DNA of 64,000 bases from Halomontanus rarus (lineage in GTDB: Archaea; Halobacteriota; Halobacteria; Halobacteriales; Natrialbaceae), in the NCBI RefSeq assembly GCF_017357405.1, contig NZ_CP071597.1, positions 3,958,345 through 4,022,344 on the forward strand, in the 5' to 3' direction. Below, in pieces: positions 26,237 through 35,435 of the stretch. Within the stretch, counting starts at the first letter, position 1. Each line of letters starts with the position of its first letter. The position numbers and the translations under genes were made by a program. Below the pieces are notes generated by a model. That model did not search any database. It had not been told where the DNA came from and worked only from the letters and a program-made list of their open reading frames with translations.

Positions 26237-26562
26237 CGTCTCCCTCCTTGAGGAGTTCGTGTCGTTCGTGTGTTCACGGCCTCCATCATCTCACCCCGCC
26301 CTAATACAAGCTACGTTTCCTCTGTACAACGTAGGTTTCTTTCGACGATCGGTCGTCGACGTGTGAGTGATCAGTCCAATATCCATGCGCTGAGAAGGCT
26401 GCGCCGGGACGGCTGCTTCTCGTGTTCGACTTGCTCGGCGGACACATCCGACACTCTCGCCACGGGTCGTTCTCGGACCGCCGTTTCATCCGTTCACTCA
26501 TACGACTGGTGATTAGTAATCCGAAGTATTCATTACAACAATATATCTATATACGTAATAAT
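26237..26562. other. Intergenic region between cbiG and the lipoprotein gene
   Basis: This 326-bp divergent spacer holds no convincing gene. It contains the operator half-site and inverted repeat listed separately (26296-26334). Its right end (about 26510-26562) turns sharply AT-rich and carries TATA-like tracts (caatatatctatat) that probably serve the lipoprotein gene. Confidence 0.6.
26296..26334. promoter_or_regulatory. Cobalamin operator half-site plus inverted repeat before cbiG
   Basis: CTAATACAA (26301-26309) is identical to nine bases of the cobN-side operator (minus-strand reading TTGTGCTAATACAA), but the TTGT half is missing. Just beyond it, CTACGTT (26311-26317) and AACGTAG (26328-26334) form a perfect 7-bp inverted repeat with a 10-bp spacer. 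The site is 60-100 bp upstream of cbiG. Confidence 0.4.
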
Positions 26563-27804
26563 ATGATCGAACAGAGACAAACGCGTCGCCGGTGGCTCGC
26601 GACGTGTGCCGGGGCAGCCACGGGAATGACCGCTCTTTCGGGTTGTAACAGTAGTGATAGTTCTGACGACTCGAGCGACAACGGTGATACGACCGGAAAC
26701 GGCGACACGTCGACTCGAGACAACAGTCCGGGCCGCGTCGAAGACGACAGCGATTACGGCGCGTGGCCGATGGCCCGCTACAACGCCGCGAATCGACTTT
26801 CTGTCCCCCACGACGGCCTCGACGGCGAACCCAAGATTCTCTGGACTGCCGAACTCGAGGGAAATGTCGAGCCACCGGTCGTCTACGACGATACCGCCTT
26901 CGTCGGTCACGACCGTGGAACGTACTCTGCAGTCGATCTCACTGCCGATGGTGAAATACTATGGGAACACGACTCGGACGGACCGAGGGTCGCGCCAGCG
27001 GTTTCCGATACAGCAGTCTTCGTTGGAGGCGATGGCGTCGAAGCACTCACTCACGACGATGGCGAGGTTCTCTGGACAACCGGCCATGACGAGTCTGTGG
27101 AAAGTCTTCGGATCTACGACGACACGGTTTATGCCGGCATCGGCAATCGGGTAATCGCATTGGACGAGGACGGCAACGAATCGCTCGAGATTGAAACACC
27201 CGCGACGGTCCAATCGCTCGCGATTGACGAGGAGCGTATTTACGTTCGTTCACGCCCGGACCCTGACGAAGACGAGTTCGTGATGACGGCATACGACCGT
27301 GACTCGGAGGAGCGCCTCTGGAAACACGAGGTCACCCATGCACAGCAATGGTTCGACGACCGAGTCACGAAAACGTTCCCGGTCGTCGATGGAACGGTCT
27401 ATACCGTTAACGAAGACACGCTTATTTCGATCGACGGTACTAACGGTGAGTTAAATGAGGTCGTGAAACTTGAACAATCTTCGTGGACCAGACCAGCGAT
27501 TCATAATAATACGGCATACCTACAAAGGGGGTCGATGGCCTACGATGTCGATACAGGTGAGATACCGGCTGATTGGGATCCCGAGCAGAGTGCAGACATA
27601 CCGTTTGTGACTGCTGGAGGGACAGCTTATACTGTCGCTTCTGGATTAACGTCACCTCCAAGTTTGGTCTCAATGGATCCTATAACTGGCGCGGGTAACT
27701 GGAGCAAGGATGCTCTTGAACGGAAAAACTTCCATTACCCAGTTGTTTTGAATGATTTGATATTACTTCCCATCAATGATCCAGGAATTATTGCATATGG
27801 CTGA
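26563..27804 (+). CDS. Tat-exported beta-propeller lipoprotein
   Basis: A 413-residue protein. The start has a Tat-type RRRWLATCAGAA and a lipobox TALSGC, followed by a Ser/Asp/Thr-rich tether (to about residue 60), as in halophilic lipoproteins. The mature part has PQQ-like blades: TYSAVDLTADGEILWEHDSD, ALTHDDGEVLWTTGHDES, VIALDEDGNESLEIET. It is probably anchored on the outer face of the membrane. From about 27420 onward the gene becomes AT-rich compared with its first two thirds. The ATG at 26563 is fixed by the signal peptide. Confidence 0.85.
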   Translation: MIEQRQTRRRWLATCAGAATGMTALSGCNSSDSSDDSSDNGDTTGNGDTSTRDNSPGRVEDDSDYGAWPMARYNAANRLSVPHDGLDGEPKILWTAELEGNVEPPVVYDDTAFVGHDRGTYSAVDLTADGEILWEHDSDGPRVAPAVSDTAVFVGGDGVEALTHDDGEVLWTTGHDESVESLRIYDDTVYAGIGNRVIALDEDGNESLEIETPATVQSLAIDEERIYVRSRPDPDEDEFVMTAYDRDSEERLWKHEVTHAQQWFDDRVTKTFPVVDGTVYTVNEDTLISIDGTNGELNEVVKLEQSSWTRPAIHNNTAYLQRGSMAYDVDTGEIPADWDPEQSADIPFVTAGGTAYTVASGLTSPPSLVSMDPITGAGNWSKDALERKNFHYPVVLNDLILLPINDPGIIAYG

Positions 27805-27890
27805 GTTTTCTGGTTGCTATTTATAGCTAAATTCAGGCCCACACGACCGTGGTGAATTATTATGTTACTATGTGGATTTTCATGCTGGGA

Positions 27891-30800
27891 TTATGTTTCA
27901 TTACAACCATCTGAATTTGCCTCAGGCCCAACTTCTTCCCAAGTTTCTGAACAATAAGTTGTTCCTTGTTGATCGAAGTCACCATCAGAAACTGAAGCCA
28001 CCGGCCCACCGCGCTTGACGATCGCCCCAGGCATGATCACGACGACCTCCGTCTGGGTCTCGAAGTCGACCGCCTCGTTCGTGCCAACCTGCACCGTACT
28101 TCCATCGGAGAGTTCGACTTCCACCGGACTGTGCTCTGCAACGTACGTCAACCGACTGCTGTCCGCCGGATCTCCTATCGTCGAACTGGCCTCGAGCCGG
28201 GCGTACTCGCCCTGAATATCGACGGTCCAGAAGTTGACCGTCGCGTACCAGTTGTTCGGGGCGACGAAGACGACCGGCAGTCCCGGCCACGGCACGCGAT
28301 TGTGCGTCTGAATCGCCATCGGATCGTGGTGGACGTTGGAGTCGACGTCGGCGATGGTCGAATTGACCGGTCTGATCGCCGCCGACCGTGACCGATTGAT
28401 CGACGTCGTCGTCAAATACGTCGGCGAGCCCGACACCTCGTACTGGGCGTCGTCGAGAACCGCCGATCCCTCGAGGTCGACTGGATCGGGATCGACGTCC
28501 GCGTTCGCGAAGCCCTGAACAAAGCCGAGCGCGTCGTCGAGTTCGTTGAACCCGGCATCGCCGCCGATATCGTCGATTTGCTGATCGACGTCGTCCATCT
28601 GGCCGTCGTACTCGTCGTCGGAGAGCGCGAGCCAGTAGTAAATGCGGTCGAAGTACGCCTTTCGCATCTGCGCTCGCGCCTTGTCTTCGGGGGTCTCGTA
28701 GGGCCCGCGGCCGACGTACTCGTCCTCGTACGTGGTCCGAATGTGTTCGATCGCCTTCGCCGGCGGCGTCTCTCCATCGGTCAGTTCACCGACCTCGACC
28801 GTGAGCGGATCGGCTCGCCACTCGGCTGTAAACTCCCCGTGGACCGACTCGAGTTCTTCGTTTAACGTCTCGGTCAGCGCCCGTCGGTCGCCCGCGCTCA
28901 GGAGATCGTCCGACGCGAGGGTCGCACTCGAGGTGTCGACGACGCCGGCTGCAGCCGAACGCTCGAGGGTCGAGGGACTGCTTCCGCTCAGCGTCGACTC
29001 GAGTTCGGCCGCGATATCGCGTTCGGCAGTGTGATAGCGCTCCGCGCTCGTCACTTCGACGAGCGCCTGCTCGAATCCCCGTTCGAAGGTCGTGTTGGTG
29101 TGTGGCCCGTAGTCGGTCTCGATCGGGTCGGGCGAAACTCGAAAGTCGTCGTCGCTGGTGTAGTATTCACCGCCGCCGTCGAAGCCGTATGCGCCGGTAA
29201 CCGTGGTCTCCACGCGTACATCGCTGACTTGCCGCAGCGTCGTGGTCGTGTAGTTCGGGCTGGTTTCGGTCTTGTTTCTGGCCTCCCAGCCGTGGGTTAT
29301 CCGCATATCGACAGTTACCTCGGCGGAGATCTCGTGGATCGGCCGCTCGTAGCCGTCGCCGTCGGGAATCGGCGTGTGGTCGATCGCGTGGACCGTGGCG
29401 TCGAGAACGGTCTCCGAGTCGTTTCGATAGTCGCGTTCGTACCCCTCTCCGGCTGTTGCAGGGGACCCCAGACTATCCGCCGAGGAACGTTGTTCGGTGC
29501 TGACGTCGAGCGCGTAGAGGGTGTCGATGATATCCGCTGGGCTCCGGTCGTAGTCGTCGTTTCCGCCGGGGGCGCCACCGACGAAACTCCGGTCTATCGC
29601 TCCGCCCTCCGCTTCGATCATTCCTCGCCGCTCGGCCGCCAGATCGTCGAGGTAGTTTTTCGGGTCGTCGTATCCCTCGTACCCGTCGATCGCGTCGGGA
29701 TTCGCGTAGTCTTCGAACCCCTCGGTGTGGTACTCGAGGTACGTCGCTCTGGCGAGCACGTCGATCGGGACTTCGATCTCGTGGTCGGCCACGTCCATGC
29801 TTTCGATCCCGTCCTGTAACAGTTCGGAGAGCGGCGGCACTTCCGGGAGCTCTCCCGTCGCCTCGTCGCCGAAGACCCAGTCGTTGATGTGACCATCGTC
29901 TCCACAGAGTTGTTCTTCGACGTCGACCTCGCCGTTGACTGGAACCGTGACGTTGTCAGAATCACTGTCGTTGAATTGATCGGCCTGCTCCTCGAGGCTT
30001 TCAGAGAACGTGATGTTTTCACCGGGGGTAATATTGTTCAGGTCGGCGGTGAGTTCGACGTCACCGATCGTCGTCGCGAGGTCGAGGCTCGTACAGAGGT
30101 ACTGCGGCCGCATCGTCCGGTCTGCGTAGGGATCACGGGTTCCGAACACGTCCTCTTGCACCGCGAAGACGGCGTGGTTGGCGAACACCTCCGTGTGGTC
30201 CGTGTCGATGACCTCCTCGAAGGCGTGGTCGTCGGGTTCCGTGGTTCGGTTTCCGAACCGATCCCAGCCCGCTTTCATGTACGCCATGGGATACAGTCGA
30301 ACGGACATCTCCTGACCCAGCCCGTCGACGTCCGTCGGGTCCGGCGTCCCATCGCCGTCGAAGAACCCTTTGTTGAGCTGTGTCTCGTATTCTCTCATCC
30401 GTTCGTTCAGTTCGAACACCGGCGAGCCGGCACTGACGCTGACCGACCGCGTCTCCGTCGGGACGGGTTCGTCGTCGACCACGGCATCGAAGTCGACACC
30501 GTGAACCGTCGCGCTCATCGTCCCCTGTTCGATGTTGTCATCGACGTAGCCGACCTCGAGATCGACGCGATCGATTGCTTCGTTCGGGGTGATTGCACCG
30601 GTGTCAGTATCGACGCCGGTGATCGTCTTGGTATCGCTGGTGACCGGCGGGATGGAGACCGTCGACTCGGCGTCCGACCCGACGGATTGGCCGGCCGCGG
30701 GAAGCCGATCGACGGCCTCCAGATAGACGAGCAGCTTGACGTAGTTTCTGAACGCCTCGGACTGGTCGTCTGCTTCGGAGATACGGCCGACGTCGCTTCC

Positions 30801-31070
30801 GTTCGTGGTATTGATCGGTGCGGCACCTGCCCGGTGGGTCGCATCCAGTACGGCGGTCCGAAGCTCACTCTGTGCCGCGGTCGTCGTCCGATCCATCACG
30901 ATATCCACGTCCCGATCGACCGTCGGCTCGGACCGCTGCTCGAGCGTCGCGACGATCCCGACACTCGCGACGAGCAGCAACACTGCGATCATCGCGAACG
31001 GAATCCGTCCCCGGTCGTCTCCTGCAATCGATACGCGTCGATTCGATCGGCGGCTGGTCGGTCCTGTCAT
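27891..31070 (-). CDS. Large pilus-cluster surface protein (DUF7286-like)
   Basis: A 1059-residue protein with a pilin-like N-terminus: basic residues, then RGRIPFAMIAVLLLVASVGI as one membrane helix. The rest appears extracellular: acidic, mixed alpha/beta, with repeated DxD and NxT/S patterns, two cysteines near residue 330-400 and a Cys pair at the very end (TYCSETWEE, DGCNET). The ATG at 31070 overlaps the preceding stop (ATGA); a GTG at 31079 is the alternative. It is last of a four-gene operon. The final 120 bp or so are AT-rich. The DUF number is recalled from similar clusters, not searched. It may be a tip or adhesin-like subunit. Confidence 0.75.
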   Translation of the reverse strand: MTGPTSRRSNRRVSIAGDDRGRIPFAMIAVLLLVASVGIVATLEQRSEPTVDRDVDIVMDRTTTAAQSELRTAVLDATHRAGAAPINTTNGSDVGRISEADDQSEAFRNYVKLLVYLEAVDRLPAAGQSVGSDAESTVSIPPVTSDTKTITGVDTDTGAITPNEAIDRVDLEVGYVDDNIEQGTMSATVHGVDFDAVVDDEPVPTETRSVSVSAGSPVFELNERMREYETQLNKGFFDGDGTPDPTDVDGLGQEMSVRLYPMAYMKAGWDRFGNRTTEPDDHAFEEVIDTDHTEVFANHAVFAVQEDVFGTRDPYADRTMRPQYLCTSLDLATTIGDVELTADLNNITPGENITFSESLEEQADQFNDSDSDNVTVPVNGEVDVEEQLCGDDGHINDWVFGDEATGELPEVPPLSELLQDGIESMDVADHEIEVPIDVLARATYLEYHTEGFEDYANPDAIDGYEGYDDPKNYLDDLAAERRGMIEAEGGAIDRSFVGGAPGGNDDYDRSPADIIDTLYALDVSTEQRSSADSLGSPATAGEGYERDYRNDSETVLDATVHAIDHTPIPDGDGYERPIHEISAEVTVDMRITHGWEARNKTETSPNYTTTTLRQVSDVRVETTVTGAYGFDGGGEYYTSDDDFRVSPDPIETDYGPHTNTTFERGFEQALVEVTSAERYHTAERDIAAELESTLSGSSPSTLERSAAAGVVDTSSATLASDDLLSAGDRRALTETLNEELESVHGEFTAEWRADPLTVEVGELTDGETPPAKAIEHIRTTYEDEYVGRGPYETPEDKARAQMRKAYFDRIYYWLALSDDEYDGQMDDVDQQIDDIGGDAGFNELDDALGFVQGFANADVDPDPVDLEGSAVLDDAQYEVSGSPTYLTTTSINRSRSAAIRPVNSTIADVDSNVHHDPMAIQTHNRVPWPGLPVVFVAPNNWYATVNFWTVDIQGEYARLEASSTIGDPADSSRLTYVAEHSPVEVELSDGSTVQVGTNEAVDFETQTEVVVIMPGAIVKRGGPVASVSDGDFDQQGTTYCSETWEEVGPEANSDGCNET

Positions 31071-32167
31071 GAATCCCACGTCTGTACCGTAATATCGATC
31101 GTTCCGGTCGAGACGACCTCTTCGAACGTCGCCTCGAGTTCCGCTCGTTCGTCGGCCGTCAACCGACCGCCACCGAACTCGTCGTACGTCGTCCGAATCT
31201 CCTCGCCGGCCGCACTCTCGCGCAGGTCGGCGGCGATCAGCGTCCCGAGTCCCTCCTCACTTCGCGGTTCCCCTCGGAGAATGTCGTTCGCTTCGAACGC
31301 GTCCGGCGTCGGTCCCGTTATCACGTCCTCGAGGTCGACGCCGACGACCTCGGCCAGCCGCCGATAGTTGTACACCGTGACCGCGTTCTCCGTGAGCGTC
31401 GACTCGAGGGTGTACTGGGTCTGTCTGGGCGGAAAGTACGCCTCGATCACGCTCGCCGCGAGTTCTTGGCCGACGGCGTCGAAGCCGTCGTGGATGCCGC
31501 TTCGGCTCGTCGCTCGCTCCTCGCCGAATTCGAACCGGTCGGCCAACCGCTCGGCGTCGGCCGGCGGAACCGTCCCTGAAACCGACGTCGTCGAACTCGA
31601 GACGTCGCCCGTTCGCGGCGGGCGGTCGCCGGCGGTCGCCGTCCCGTTGATCGAGGCTCCCTCGTAGGGCTCCCAGGTCGCGACGGCGTAGACCCCGCCC
31701 TCGCTTCCGACGAGCCGACCTCGAATCGCCGCCTCGACCGACCGCTCGACGTCGTCGCCGTACGCGAACAACTCCGTGCCGTCGGCCTGCAGGTTCGTTA
31801 GCGCCGCCTCCCCGAGGAGAGCCGTCGCCGAGCCGTACGTCGTGATTTCGTAGAGTTCTCCGACGTCGTCGGGCTCCATGCGATCCGGCAGGTCGTAGTG
31901 GTCGCTGTCGGTGGCCGCGTGGCCGGAGTCGTTCTCCGCGCTCACGTCGTAGGTGATCGTCACCGTCGATCCCTGCAGGGTTTCGAGCGCCTGCTCGCCG
32001 CGCTCGCCGTCGATCGAGTCGTCGTCGCCGTGGAGGTAGATCCCGACCAGTAACACGCTCGCGCTGATGAGCAACAGCGCCAGTGCGACGTCCATCACCG
32101 TCGATATTCCCCGCTCTCGATTCGGGAGTCCCCGTGGCCGTGCCCGACGGTGGTCGGGAGTCACCAT
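31067..32167 (-). CDS. Pilin-like protein of the Tad-type cluster (DUF7284-like)
   Basis: A 366-residue protein. The leader is RARPRGLPNRERG, followed by ISTVMDVALALLLISASVLL, close to archaeal type IV prepilin signals, where cleavage would follow RG. The remainder is a soluble acidic domain with no cysteines. It overlaps its neighbours by 4 bp (downstream) and 7 bp (upstream), so translation is coupled. By position it is a minor-pilin or pseudopilin candidate. The family label is from memory of similar haloarchaeal operons. Confidence 0.75.
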   Translation of the reverse strand: MVTPDHRRARPRGLPNRERGISTVMDVALALLLISASVLLVGIYLHGDDDSIDGERGEQALETLQGSTVTITYDVSAENDSGHAATDSDHYDLPDRMEPDDVGELYEITTYGSATALLGEAALTNLQADGTELFAYGDDVERSVEAAIRGRLVGSEGGVYAVATWEPYEGASINGTATAGDRPPRTGDVSSSTTSVSGTVPPADAERLADRFEFGEERATSRSGIHDGFDAVGQELAASVIEAYFPPRQTQYTLESTLTENAVTVYNYRRLAEVVGVDLEDVITGPTPDAFEANDILRGEPRSEEGLGTLIAADLRESAAGEEIRTTYDEFGGGRLTADERAELEATFEEVVSTGTIDITVQTWDS

Positions 32168-32655
32168 ACCGCCACCCGAAGCGTTCCGGAGCGGATCTCG
32201 GCTTCGCTCACGACGGAGACCGGGATCGATCTCGTGGCGACGGACGCGTCGTCGGGAATTCCCTCGTCGTCGACATCCCGCTCGAGTTCGAGGACGTCGG
32301 CCGTCGTCGTCTCGTCGGGATAGCCGGACGGAAACGCGGCGTCGGCGACGGTTCGCTCCTCGCCTTCGTCGATCGCAGTCACGCGGACGGCGACCGTCGC
32401 ACCCGTCGGGAGCGACTCCGCCGTCACGAGGTCGTCGAGGTCGTCGGCGTTGTCGTGGGCGTGAAATACGCCGTCGTGGTGAATCTCGTCCCAGACGCGA
32501 TCGATCGTCCGGTCGGCCGTCGTACGATCGCTGGTTCCAGGAAGTACGGTCTGGACGGAGACGGCGTAGATGCCGATGCCGACGACGAGCATCGCAATCG
32601 CGACGATCGCCGCGATCGGCTCAGTCTGTGCCCTAGACGATGACGAGCGTGACAT
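32161..32655 (-). CDS. Small pilin-like protein (DUF7285-like)
   Basis: A 164-residue protein starting MSRSSSSRAQTEPIAAIVAI and followed by a hydrophobic helix to about residue 34. The SRAQTEP-hydrophobic layout resembles archaeal pilin and flagellin leaders (basic, A/G, Q-x-E-P or S-P). A small beta-rich domain follows. The ATG at 32655 is chosen over an in-frame start at 32751, which lies inside the previous gene. It overlaps that gene by 23 bp and the next by 7 bp. Confidence 0.75.
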   Translation of the reverse strand: MSRSSSSRAQTEPIAAIVAIAMLVVGIGIYAVSVQTVLPGTSDRTTADRTIDRVWDEIHHDGVFHAHDNADDLDDLVTAESLPTGATVAVRVTAIDEGEERTVADAAFPSGYPDETTTADVLELERDVDDEGIPDDASVATRSIPVSVVSEAEIRSGTLRVAVW

Positions 32656-33577
32656 AGTAGTTCCCTCCGTCGTTGCGGCCGAGTATCGGGTGGTCGTCGT
32701 CGAACGTGACCTCGCGTTCGATCTCGTTGTTCCAGGTCCGTACGTCGTCAATCTCGAGATCGTCTGAGTCCCACGTCTCCTCGGTCAACTTCCCATCTTC
32801 CTCGAACTCGACGCCGAACTCGACGGGTTCGGCGGCCGGTTGATTGATGAGTCCGGAGCTGATCTCGATCGCGATCTCTCCCGAACCGTCCGTAAACGTC
32901 TCGCTGTCGTCCTCGTCGAAGGTCCCTCGGCCGGCGTACTCGCCCTCGACGGAGACGTGGACCGTTCTTCCTTCGACACCGTCGTATCGCAGTTCCACCT
33001 CCCGAACGTTCTCCCGCACCGCATCCTCTCCGGGCAGGCTCGCCGTCTTCGTGACGGCGAGTTCGGCGTCTTCCGTCAACGGCTCGAGTTCGTCGATCTC
33101 GGTGTCGACGACGAGTCGCCGGGCGCGGAGGTGGCCGTCAGCGGAGAGCGGTTCGCCGGTGTTCTCGTCGAACGCGTCTTCGACGTCCGCCGTGAACGCC
33201 TCGAACGCGTGGGTGTCCGGATCCGCGAGTTCGGCCTCGTACTCGTCGTCGAACGACGCGCCGTAGACGAGGTTCTCGAGTCGCTCGTGGCCGTTGACGG
33301 GAACGGCCAGTCCGTAGGCGAAGCTCGAGTGGGCGGTTCCGTGCTCGTTTTCCATCGTAATCGTCGTGCGATCGATCGTCACCACGTCCGCGTCGTGTTC
33401 GTAGGACGCGCTGGCGGCGTACTCGCTTCCGGTCGCTCCCTCGATCGCGTTCGCAGCCTCCGGGGCGTCCGGTGGTGGGCCCGTGGAAACCCCCAGCGCG
33501 AGTCCCGCGAGTGCGACACTGATGATCGCGGTCGCGACGTAGACGTACCACGCGTCGATCGGGGCCTCGAAGTCCAT
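32633..33577 (-). CDS. Pilus-cluster membrane-anchored protein (DUF7283-like)
   Basis: A 314-residue protein with a single N-terminal helix (DAWYVYVATAIISVALAGLA) and an acidic extracellular domain with a long beta-rich middle. It starts at the ATG at 33577. A TATA-like ATTTAAATAT (33601-33610) sits about 28 bp upstream, so the transcript is probably leaderless, and this is the first gene of the operon 33577 to 27891. No cysteines and no catalytic motif are seen. The family label comes from the gene order typical of these clusters. Confidence 0.75.
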   Translation of the reverse strand: MDFEAPIDAWYVYVATAIISVALAGLALGVSTGPPPDAPEAANAIEGATGSEYAASASYEHDADVVTIDRTTITMENEHGTAHSSFAYGLAVPVNGHERLENLVYGASFDDEYEAELADPDTHAFEAFTADVEDAFDENTGEPLSADGHLRARRLVVDTEIDELEPLTEDAELAVTKTASLPGEDAVRENVREVELRYDGVEGRTVHVSVEGEYAGRGTFDEDDSETFTDGSGEIAIEISSGLINQPAAEPVEFGVEFEEDGKLTEETWDSDDLEIDDVRTWNNEIEREVTFDDDHPILGRNDGGNYYVTLVIV

Positions 33578-33600
33578 GGCGGCCCTAGTTCCCCGTTCGT

Positions 33601-33610
33601 ATTTAAATAT
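33601..33610 (-). promoter_or_regulatory. TATA element of the pilin-like operon
   Basis: ATTTAAATAT is centred about 28 bp before the ATG at 33577, the spacing expected for leaderless haloarchaeal transcription. It separates this operon from the tadC gene that ends at 33696. Confidence 0.65.
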
Positions 33611-33695
33611 CGACGCCGGTGGGCGTGGTTTTTAACCTTGATATCGGACGTGAATGGCCATCGAGACGGCTCGTCGACGGGAGCCGTGCCGTCGA

Positions 33696-35435
33696 TCAGA
33701 CCGGGTTGACCAGGGTGATCTCGATCAGTGCGACTGTCAGGACGTACAGGAGCATCGACGAGACCAGCGTTCGACCGACGTGGTAGCCGAACAGCGTCCA
33801 GTCCACGCCGTACCGGAGGGCGTACGACAGCGGCGTCATGATACACGCGAGCATGATCAGGTAGACGGCCACGACGACTCCGAGTTGCTCGATCGGCAGC
33901 GTGGACGCCTCGCCCATGCCGCTGCCGGAACTGATGTCTTCGGCGGACAGCAGTCCCGACATTCCGACGGTCGCACCGCCGACCAGCGGACCGAAGAACC
34001 CCGCCGTGTTGTCGAGCGTGCTCGTCACCTGAACGAGCGCCCGTTTCGTCTCGGCTTCGACCTCCTCGAGTTCCTCGAGGTGGTCGGCCATCGAGACGAT
34101 CGCCCGGCCCGCCGGTTTCCCCTCGTCGCCGGCGATCGCGAGCAGTGCTGCCATACTGTGTGCTCGCTGACTGGGAACGTCTCGGAGTGCCCCGTGGGCT
34201 CCGAGGAACGCTTCCTCGACGCTGGTGTGGAGTCGGCGCTGGACGCCGGCGGCCGTCGCGAACACTGCGCCAGTCTCGGCGGGGACCCGATCGGCGGCGA
34301 GGTCGATGGCGGATTCGACGGACTCGCCTTCGGCGACCTGTCGGCCGACGATGTACAGCGCGTCGGTCAGGTGTTCTTCGACGCCCCGAACGTGCTGACG
34401 GAGTGTGAGGATCGGGCTGTAGACCGCGAGCAGCGCGATCCCCGCTCCGACCCCGGCCCCCGCAACCTCGGAGAGATACGCGGGACCGGTTGCCTCCACG
34501 ACGGCGTAGACTCCAGCGCCGGCGAGCAACCCCCAGCCGGCCCGGATCCAGAGCCGATCCGGGAGGTCGGGATGGTCCCTGTCGATCGTCGGCGGTGGGA
34601 ACGCGACCGGACGTCGCACGAGCAGCCACAGCGCCGCCCCGACCAGTCCGGCTGGTAACACGACGTTGTACAGGAGCACGAACAGCCAGATGTTGAGAGA
34701 AACCCCCGCCAACGGTGCGGCAGGAACGAGTGCGACCAGCGCCAGCGGCAACAGGATGCCGAACGCGAAGAGCATCGTCGTCGGCGCTCTGATCGACGCG
34801 GTGAACTCGGCCATCTGGCTGCGGGTGCCGGTGAGGATCGCGGACAGCGCCCGATCGAGAGTCCGTCCCCGCTCTCCTTCGGGGGCGTCCTGAGCGGTCG
34901 CGAGCAGCGTGGACGACCGACGGAGCGCCGGAAAGTGTTCCGACCACTCCTCGGAAAACGACAGCAGACCGGTGTGTGGCGTTCCCTTCGATCGGTTGAA
35001 GTGCGTTCCGAGACTCCGGGACAGCGCGCCCTGTCCGGTTTCCGCGGCGAACCGAACGGCGTTCTCGAGCGAGGGCTGGATCTGCATCCGCAACACCGCG
35101 CGACCGACGAGGTTCGGCGTGTCTCCGAGCGCTTCCGTTCGACGGAACGCCGCTCGGAGGAGCGGCCACGAGTGAACCGCGTGCATCGACCCGAGCGACG
35201 CAGCGAGCACGAACACTGCGACGAACACGACCGGAACGCCGAACAACAGGAGCGAGAGCGGGACGATCGCACCGACTATTCCCGCACCGTACCCCGCCCT
35301 GACGACCGTTTCGGCGTCGTAGGCGGCATCGACGAACCGAACCGCACCCGCGAGGTCGTCGCTCACCTCGACGTCGGTCCGATACAGCGCCGCGAGCCCC
35401 CGAATAACCGCCGTTTCCAGTGACATCCTCGTCAC
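33696..35435 (-). CDS. TadC/PilC-like membrane platform protein
   Basis: A 579-residue polytopic protein of the type II secretion F / TadC family, apparently duplicated. The first half has GIVGAIVPLSLLLFGVPVVF. The second has SEVAGAGVGAGIALLAVYSP, then DALYIVGRQVAEGESVESAI, the GspF-type cytoplasmic domain. About seven to eight membrane helices are visible. It is the inner-membrane platform for the ATPase encoded just upstream. The starts overlap: GTG at 35435 (GTGA with the preceding stop) or ATG at 35426. Confidence 0.88.
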   Translation of the reverse strand: MTRMSLETAVIRGLAALYRTDVEVSDDLAGAVRFVDAAYDAETVVRAGYGAGIVGAIVPLSLLLFGVPVVFVAVFVLAASLGSMHAVHSWPLLRAAFRRTEALGDTPNLVGRAVLRMQIQPSLENAVRFAAETGQGALSRSLGTHFNRSKGTPHTGLLSFSEEWSEHFPALRRSSTLLATAQDAPEGERGRTLDRALSAILTGTRSQMAEFTASIRAPTTMLFAFGILLPLALVALVPAAPLAGVSLNIWLFVLLYNVVLPAGLVGAALWLLVRRPVAFPPPTIDRDHPDLPDRLWIRAGWGLLAGAGVYAVVEATGPAYLSEVAGAGVGAGIALLAVYSPILTLRQHVRGVEEHLTDALYIVGRQVAEGESVESAIDLAADRVPAETGAVFATAAGVQRRLHTSVEEAFLGAHGALRDVPSQRAHSMAALLAIAGDEGKPAGRAIVSMADHLEELEEVEAETKRALVQVTSTLDNTAGFFGPLVGGATVGMSGLLSAEDISSGSGMGEASTLPIEQLGVVVAVYLIMLACIMTPLSYALRYGVDWTLFGYHVGRTLVSSMLLYVLTVALIEITLVNPV

